A stretch of 64,000 nucleotides of DNA from Morella rubra (Eukaryota; Streptophyta; Magnoliopsida; Fagales; Myricaceae): positions 2,869,127 to 2,933,126 of the forward strand of contig CM025856.1 of the NCBI GenBank assembly GCA_003952965.2, read 5' to 3'. Shown here one piece after another: positions 57,295 through 64,000 of this stretch. The position numbers and the translations under genes were made by a program. The first letter of the stretch is position 1; the number at the start of each line of letters is the position of its first letter. The notes beneath the pieces were generated by a model. That model searched no databases and was not told where the DNA came from. It saw nothing but the letters and a program-made list of their open reading frames with translations.

Positions 57295-60200
57295 ATGGAT
57301 GATACCTGCGTTGTATGCGCCGAGCCACTTCTCTGGGTTGCATATGGATCATGTGGCCATCATGAGGTCTGCTCCAACTGCATTGTCCGTCTCCGTTTCA
57401 TCTGTGATGATCGTCATTGCTGTCTCTGCAAATCCGAATCCAAAATGATCTTTGTCACTAAGGTTAGATATATGATTTCCATGGTTGGTTTTGAGAGCGT
57501 TAAAAAGTTCTCTTCTGGCATTATATATCTCATCCACATTATATCCAATTGAGAGCTGTTGACATGTGGTAACTCCTCCGCATCGCTTCCATTCTTCCTT
57601 TTACTGCTGCCGGAGACTGCTTAGAAAAAGAAGAAAAATCAATTTTCACACATTGTTGCTGCAATTTTTGATCACTAATTGCGTGAGTTAGTTCTGATAT
57701 GCGTACTGATTGTAGTGTTTGTTCACTACTGCCCTGTTTCCCAGGCTTTAGGAGATTATACGAGGATGATTAAGGACTTTTCAGTTTTTCCATCCAATCC
57801 CACGGAAGGTCAAGTGGGACAATATTGGTATCATGAAGGAGTACAAGCATATTTCGATGATATGGATCATTACAAGATGATAAAGGAGATGTGCAGGCTA
57901 ACATGCATAGTTTGTGATAGGATAAGCAGGCAACGAAATGAAGGTTCAGAGAATAGAGCTGAGTTCAAGAACGTTGAACAACTAAGAAGCCATTTGCTTC
58001 ATCGGCATAGGTTGTTCATGTGCAGTCTGTGTTTGGAAGGTAGGAAGGTGAGATATGTTTACGTGAGAGTATATATTGATGAAAGTTTAATTTTTTCCAT
58101 CATGACATGGGGTGAGTTAAAGAGGTGTTAGAATGTGGCTTCGATATTTGGCTTATTTGCATCCATCTTATTTGATTACTTTCCGCATAATTGATTTGTG
58201 AAAAGACAAGATGGAGGTTGCTTATAGAACTTCTCATCTTAGTTGATATTGGTTTTAGAGTGGATGTTTCCTTTATGATTGGCAGGCTTTTTGATTTCTC
58301 ATTAAAATTCTGGTCTTGTTCTAAAAGCATGTATCTTGTACCTGATGTTTTCATTATGATGTAACTGATATCACTTTGAATTCTGTACCAGATATTTATC
58401 TGTGAGCAAAAGGTATATGACAAATCGCAGTTGAATCGGCACATTAAGACAGGTGACTCAGAAATTGATGGCAGTGAAAGTGAACGAGGTGGATTCATGG
58501 GACATCCTTTTTGTAAATTTTGCCAAAACCCTTTCTATGGGGATAATGAAATGTACTTGCATATGTCTACTGAACATTATACTTGCCATATATGCAACAG
58601 GTGAATGATGCTTTTGGTTGTGAGTTGCTTTGAAATCCATGCAAACTGACTCTTTCATGTATCTGATGAACCTTGTTTATTGCAGGCGGCATCTGGGACA
58701 GTATGAGTACCATAAGGATTATGAAGACTTGGAGGCCAGTTGTTTCCTGTTTTCTATCAGTTAATATCCATCCATTTTCAGTGGATGTTCGTACTTAAAA
58801 ATGGTGCTGACATCAAAAGTTTAACCTCACAGATTCATTTTCGTCAAGAGCATCATTTATGTGAAGATGAGACCTGCCTTGCCAAAAAATTTGTTGTTTA
58901 TGCATCTGAATCTGAACTTAAGGTGACATCTTTGCCAAGCTAGAAATGCTCATTCTCATTTTGTTGTGAATATTTTTCGCTTCTCATTGTAATGATTTGT
59001 AATAATCTTCATCTCACTTGTCACTAATATCTGTAGAGGCATAATGCCATGGAACACGGAGGGCAAATGTCTCGCTTTAAGCGTAATGCTGTTCTTCAGG
59101 TCTGTACATTTAAATTCCTTGTCTCTTTCTACTGTTTGCTGCATCCTTGACAGTTTGTACACCTGTTTGATGTTAAAAGCTTTCATCCATCTTATCGTGT
59201 GGATATTTCTACTATCTCTTCTTACTTATGTTTAGATACCAACAAGCTTCCAGTATTCGCAAAGGAATGAGCAAGATCGTCGTGCTGGTTTTGGGACAGT
59301 GAATCCTGAACAGTACCATCATGCTTCATCAAATACCCGTGCAGTTCCCAATCATCATGAAGCAAGTGATTATGAAACAATGATCAACTCTTTTGAATCA
59401 TTAGCTACCATAGAATTGGAGACACCTTCAAGACAATGTCGTGCTTCAGCACAAAACATGAGTGCACAGCTGGAAGAATCATCCTTTCCACCCCTTCCTG
59501 TGGCTTCCAACAGAAGTCAACAGAAAGCCAGAAATAATTCAAATGAATTGGGTGGGAACAGGTTTGCTACTCGCCTTCGACTCCGAAACAAGGGAACTGC
59601 AGCTGTTAGTTTTTCTCAGGCTTGGTCAGCAGCTAGTCATCAACCTAACTCATCATCTAATCTACCCAGTTCTTCTCTGAGGAGGCCTACTAAAGTTAAT
59701 GAATATTTACCATCTATAAATGCAAGCTCTTCTCAGTCTAGGCCAGCCAAAGCTCAGGTAGTTGTATCAACAAATTTTCCTAGTTCATCAAGGAATACAG
59801 GTGGTACGAGTCAGGTTGGCCCCTCCACTTCAATTCCAAACCTTGTAGACAGAGTCTTTTCTGAGACTTCTGTCTCCGGTTTTCCTACCACCTCTGCTTC
59901 TCAAACTAATAAGATGCCCTCAAGTGGCCAGCCTCTGCCGGAGGTGGAGGATGTTAACACTGCTAACAAGTCTCTGGTGGAAAAAATTCGTGCTGCTTTA
60001 GAGTTCGATAAGAACAAATTTTCTGCATTTAAAGCAATATCTGCAGAATATCGCCGGGGCTTAATTGATACAGTGGAATATATTGCCTATGTTTATCAGT
60101 TTGGTCTGGCACATCTTGTTGTTGAGCTAGCTAGATTCTGTCCGGATCCTCTAAAGCAAAAAGAGCTTGTTGAAACTTACAATTTTAACATGAGGACTGG

Positions 60201-60798
60201 TGGTTCTAATGAAAATGGCTGGATTAGTTATGTTGGTCAGTCCAAAATCCAAAAAAGGTCCGAAAAGGGTAAGGAGAAGTGTGGAGAGAATCTGTTCAAC
60301 AATTCAAAGGATGCTTCAGCAGATGGATTTATCAACAGCGGCAGGAATTTGCAATCAAGTTATAAGCATTCGGATGAAAAGGTAGAGGTCTTATCAAAGG
60401 ATGGGTATCGTTCTGCCAAAGGCAAATCAAAGATTTCTGTTGATGATGAACGGACCAGTTTAAGTTCTATCAATCAGTCAAGACTGGAGCCAAAAGTCCA
60501 AAATGGTTGTCATGTTACTAGTGCTGGCTCAAAGATAAACATGGGGATTGATGGAGGAGGAAATAAGCAGAGGAAGAAAACATCTAAGTTCCTCAGAAGC
60601 CGTCTTGGTAATGATGCCGCGGCACTTTCAGATCTTGGTATTTCTGATCCTGGTGCTAATCAGACTGAAGAAAAACCTGAAGAAAAATCAGATGAAGATA
60701 AAGACTCCCCAGAAGGGTTGCAAGTTCATGGTGTTTGGCGAAATGGGGGAGGGCGGAGACTCGTGGCAATTACCAAGAGAGACCCCAGAAAGGGATGA
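57295..60798 (+). CDS. RING/C2H2 E3 ubiquitin ligase of the Hel2/ZNF598 family
   Basis: Seven coding exons: 57295-57462, 57745-58047, 58392-58600, 58686-58734, 58833-58922, 59037-59099, 59236-60798; 814 residues. The frame is intact throughout. The RING is at residues 5-46 (CVVCAEPLLWVAYGSCGHHE, later CCLCKSE). Next come C2H2-type fingers: CIVC...HLLHRH, CSLC...LNRHI, CKFCQNPFYGDNEMYLHMST, YTCHICNR with IHFRQEHHLCEDETCLAKKF, and RHNAMEHGG. The order and text match yeast Hel2 and mammalian ZNF598, cytosolic ligases that ubiquitinate small-subunit proteins of collided ribosomes and start ribosome-associated quality control; the plant orthologue is the At3g62240 type. The long last exon is Ser/Asn-rich and disordered, with a helical block (KIRAALEFDKNKFSAFKAIS) and a basic end. 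Intron 4 lacks a GT donor (GAG/GCCAGT), so it is probably GC-AG. Confidence 0.93.
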
Positions 60799-61566
60799 GT
60801 TCGTGGTTTAATCCGAATGACAAAGGTGCCAGTTTGAAAAGTATAGGAAAGCAGGCATCTGTGGCACTATATTGCTATCCCTTCTTGTATTATTGTGTCC
60901 CTTATGTTTCCAACTTGGAGACTTGTCTTTTTTTGTTTCTGGTTGAGCAGATGCTGCATCAGCGTCTTTCATTTACTTCAAACAGAAGGAAAAAACAAAC
61001 ATCTTGCTCTTCCCTCAAACAATCTCTTTATTGTAGCCACTCTGAGCCAAGAGGTCTGTAATTCTGATTATGTAATGAGATGTGGTAATAGAGGCAGATA
61101 AAACTGAGAAAATTGGGATGTGAGCTCTTAAAAATTTACGTTACTCTCGCTAGCTTAATTTTTTTTTTAAATAAAAAAGGGTGATAGGGGATGACCGGCG
61201 TAGCCAATTCTTTGTGAGCTTGACCATAAGGACTCTCACCCGATGCAGGTGTTAGATTTAACCATAACTACTGCACTCAAGAAGAGAGACTTTACCACAA
61301 TCCCACATAAAGTAGAACTAAAAAAGTGCAGATAAGGAGTTCTATCCAAGGATCTCCTCTCTATTCTCATTACAAGGCAGTTGGGGTAGTTCCTAGCTAA
61401 TTTAATTAACTCCAAACATATTGTGATACTTATTGCTTCAAATGAAAACAACGGTCATTCTATATATATTAGATAATATAATATAATATATTATTGATTG
61501 CATTAATATCGTTTTTCAGTTAATTTTTTATAATTTAAAATTGTCTAACACTCTTAAAACAAGCAA
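60799..61566. other. 3' UTR of the RING gene and intergenic DNA
   Basis: The UTR probably ends near 61110. No further gene. A short AT-rich TATAATATAA-type repeat lies at 61475-61495. Confidence 0.45.
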
Positions 61567-61571
61567 GCGGG

Positions 61572-61614
<43 letters not shown>

Positions 61615-61639
61615 GCGTGTTCGATCCACGCTCACCGCA
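61567..61639 (+). tRNA. tRNA-Phe (anticodon GAA)
   Basis: 73 nt with a complete cloverleaf: acceptor GCGGGGA/TCACCGC-type pairing with one mismatch position, D arm GCTC-AGTTGGGA-GAGC, anticodon arm CAGAC-TGAAGAT-CTG with GAA at the anticodon, T arm GCGTG-TTCGATC-CACGC, discriminator A. A TTTT terminator follows directly at 61640. This is the standard plant nuclear tRNA-Phe sequence. Confidence 0.97.
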
Positions 61640-61645
61640 TTTTGG

Positions 61646-61757
61646 ATTTTCTTCTTCAACTCTTCTGCAGTAGTCGGTAGCCACCTGTCTTTTTGGACTG
61701 AATTTTCTTCTTCAACTCTTCTGCAGCAATCGGTAGCCACCTGTTTTTTGGACTGAC
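61646..61757. repeat. 56-bp direct repeat downstream of tRNA-Phe
   Basis: Two copies of the block ATTTTCTTCTTCAACTCTTC through TCGGTAGCCACCTGT and TTTGGACTGA, with a few substitutions. Confidence 0.85.
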
Positions 61758-62789
61758 GAAGAGAAACGACTTCATATCTTCCACCTGCTATCTTTAGGGA
61801 GTAGATGGCACGCGCTTTATCGATGGCGTGCCAATTTCAAATGCTCAAATCAATCTTCAGGGGCATTATCCAATTTTGCCTGACTCGGACTTCATTAAGT
61901 TGCATAGATTAGGTGCAAATGGACAAAAGCCTAAAAGCTTAGAGACGTACAAGTGGAGACAGATCTCCTGAGAGGTTGGATGTGAACAAATTAGCCCCTA
62001 ATAAATATATACTAAAAGACGTCAGTGTGACATCATGCATGCTTAAGCTTCCTTTTTTTCTCATTTATTATTCACAATTATTAGACCCAGCAGCCAACCC
62101 ACTTTTTATCATCTCCATCTTTTTGTTTTTGGGTATATTCGAGCGGATTTGGCACATGATTTTATTCGTATTATGTGGACTCCAACATCTCATGATTCAT
62201 GGATAAAGTGGTTGCTCACAATCTTATAAGATATATATTCATGCTCTTAAAAATTCGATCTAATTGAATTGTATGATATTCTTTTTTCTATTTATTGTCA
62301 CGCAATGGAATTAATCCATAATTTCTAATTGGAGAACTGGAAAAAAAAGAAAAGAAATAAAATTAAACTTCTCTACTTTATACTATAAAAAGGCTTAATT
62401 ATATATTTCAATAATCAGCTTATTAGGCTTTTGGATAATTATAATCTATGATAAAAGGAAGTCACAATGGGATGAAGATAAAATAAACTAAATGGAATTA
62501 TTATGCAACTACAAATATATCACCTGTGAAACACGCCTGGAATCTTAGGAGGAAGTGGGAGATCTTGAGAACAGATGTGTCACTTCCACGACGTATTGGA
62601 GGCTCGTGGTTCGCTGTCACCCACTGTCCCAAAAACTTCACCAACCTTTTCCCACTCAGGTCTTATGCTTCCTCGTAAGCCCGAGTCACCATCACCAACT
62701 CACCAACTCCATCGTACTGCGACGCGTCTGCTCCCATCATCTTGGAAACCTCCTCGCAAAGATTTAGTTCGCTGTTATACTATAAACAA
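61758..62789. other. Intergenic, no recognised gene
   Basis: AT-rich. Small ORFs near 62555-62841 are short, overlap in two frames and have no recognisable domain. Confidence 0.4.
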
Positions 62790-63352
62790 TTTTACGTTAC
62801 ATCGTAAAACTTTCACCAAGAGAATATTTTACCTGGAATGACATCTATCTACACTCTTACAGAAAATATTTTCATTTGAAAATTACTCGCACTGTAAATA
62901 CTTTTACGTTTCTTCGTAAATAAATCTTTGACTCGCTGTAGAAAATATTTTACATCGAATGAAAATTATTTATGACTTTCAATTGCAAATCACTTACACC
63001 GTAAATTTTTTTACATTTTTTCGTAAAACTTTGATTTGATGCAGAAAATATTTTACGTCGAATGAAACCTATTTACGATTCTTGACAAAATGTTTTCATT
63101 TGAAAATCACTTACATTGTATAAACTTTTACGTTTCTTTGTAAAACTTTTACTTGCTATATAAAATGTTTTACGTCGAATGAAACCCATTTACAACTCTT
63201 AGGAAAATATTTTCGTTTGAAAATCACTTACACCAAAAATAATTTTATGTTTCTTCGTAAAACTTTGACTTGCTGCAGAGAATGTTTTATATGGAATGAA
63301 ACCTATTTACGACTCTTAAGAAAATATTTTCAATTGAAAATCAGTTACACCT
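62790..63352. repeat. Tandem array, about 110-117-bp unit, about five copies
   Basis: Each unit carries TTTTACGTTTCTTCGTAAAA, then GAAAATATTTTACGTCGAAT, a GAAACCTATTTACGACTC phrase and TTTTCATTTGAAAATCACTT. Copies start near 62790, 62903, 63010, 63128 and 63243 and are diverged. It lies immediately before an LTR-related segment. Confidence 0.85.
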
Positions 63353-63399
63353 GTTTTCGTATCTAAATAAACAGTTTTCCTCAAATGAAGTAAAATTCC

Positions 63400-64000
63400 T
63401 AAAGTCTCCTAATTGATGCAATCACTACTGAAGTCTCCAGATGACTCTTTATTTAATGACCCTGCAACTCGAGATCTATACTCGCTGCCACCAACCGCTA
63501 AATCTGAAAAATAGGAAGTAAGTGTGAGCTATAACTAGCTTAGTAAGTAGCAATCAATGGGAATAGGGAAAAATGACAGTCTATAAGCATAACCGAGATC
63601 AAGAAAAACGTAGTGATCAATACTAACTGAAAACACAATTTATAACAAAAAATCGCTGGCCAAGCAACTTAATGAAATTATCAATGGTCACAAAGACCCC
63701 GATGGTCACGAAGACCTTAGTGGTCACAAAGACCCTAATGGTCACATAGATCCCATTGGTCACAAAGACCGCAACAGTCACACGCACAAGGATGATTTTA
63801 TAATATAATCTCACAATCACAGATTTCAACTAAACAAATCTAACATTTTCAATATCTAAATTTAACTTTAGTTTCTCAAAAATAACGCAAAACTCCCAAC
63901 ATTTTTGATAAAAAAATAATTTAACTATCTACATCGATTGAAGAACTGAAAACCGCATTTAACCTTACCTCAAAAAACTTAATCAAGGGTTTCAGAATCG
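63400..64000 (+). mobile_element. Partial LTR related to the 9.5-kb solo LTR, cut by window end
   Basis: GTGAGCTATAACTAGCTTAG with TAAGTAGCAA (63522-63552), then a run of imperfect GGTCACAAAGACC repeats (63688-63785) and AT-rich DNA with similar order to 9845-10340. The start is unclear, and the element runs off the right edge. Confidence 0.6.

Noticed and set aside
63688..63785. CRISPR-like array of short GGTCACAAAGACC repeats
   Set aside because: Repeats are imperfect, spacers are too short, and the DNA is plant nuclear; the repeats belong to an LTR also seen at 10.0 kb.

Overview
This is nuclear DNA of a flowering plant, most likely a woody eudicot. It is AT-rich, has spliced genes with plant-type protein families (plant NF-YB, class III peroxidase, plant ZNF598/Hel2-type RING ligase), and is dominated by plant transposon classes (Copia, solo LTRs, CACTA, hAT, L1-like LINE, SINE). 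The species cannot be fixed from the sequence. Calls rest on reading translations and flanks by eye; no database search was run.

Layout. 0-2.2 kb: a Copia gag fragment, a LINE RNase H remnant and a broken ELM2/SANT-type gene on the minus strand. 2.77-6.88 kb: a degenerate hAT element with a perfect 8-bp target duplication. 6.9-9.5 kb: no recognisable gene. 9.49-12.17 kb: a solo LTR (5-bp duplication AGAGT) with a second hAT relative nested in it. 12.48-31.72 kb: a degenerate CACTA element (TAG duplication) split by a 10-kb Copia element at 20.92-31.06 kb (GTTTT duplication) that carries an extra ORF downstream of pol. 31.7-35.4 kb: nothing recognised. 35.4 kb: an intact single-exon NF-YB gene. 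38.86 kb onward: the left end of a second CACTA element, interrupted by a nearly complete LINE (39.14-44.65 kb, 19-bp duplication). 45.2-46.2 kb: exactly 1000 N. 46.2-48 kb: two inverted copies of one LTR family and a tRNA-derived SINE.

48.9-61.1 kb is the gene-rich part: a class III peroxidase with a tRNA-Ile gene antisense in its first intron, a small secreted glycine-rich protein, a short hAT derivative (8-bp duplication CGTGTTAA), a MITE-like element built on a 188-bp tandem unit, and a seven-coding-exon RING/C2H2 gene of the Hel2/ZNF598 family with a probable GC-AG intron. 61.6 kb has a tRNA-Phe gene. The last 1.2 kb holds a ~115-bp tandem array and part of an LTR related to the 9.5-kb solo LTR.

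The apparently functional genes are NF-YB (transcription), peroxidase (cell wall), the glycine-rich protein (secreted), the RING protein (ribosome quality control) and two tRNAs. They share no pathway and show no cluster logic. Much of the remaining sequence is layered transposon insertion, and several insertions can be ordered in time from their target-site duplications.
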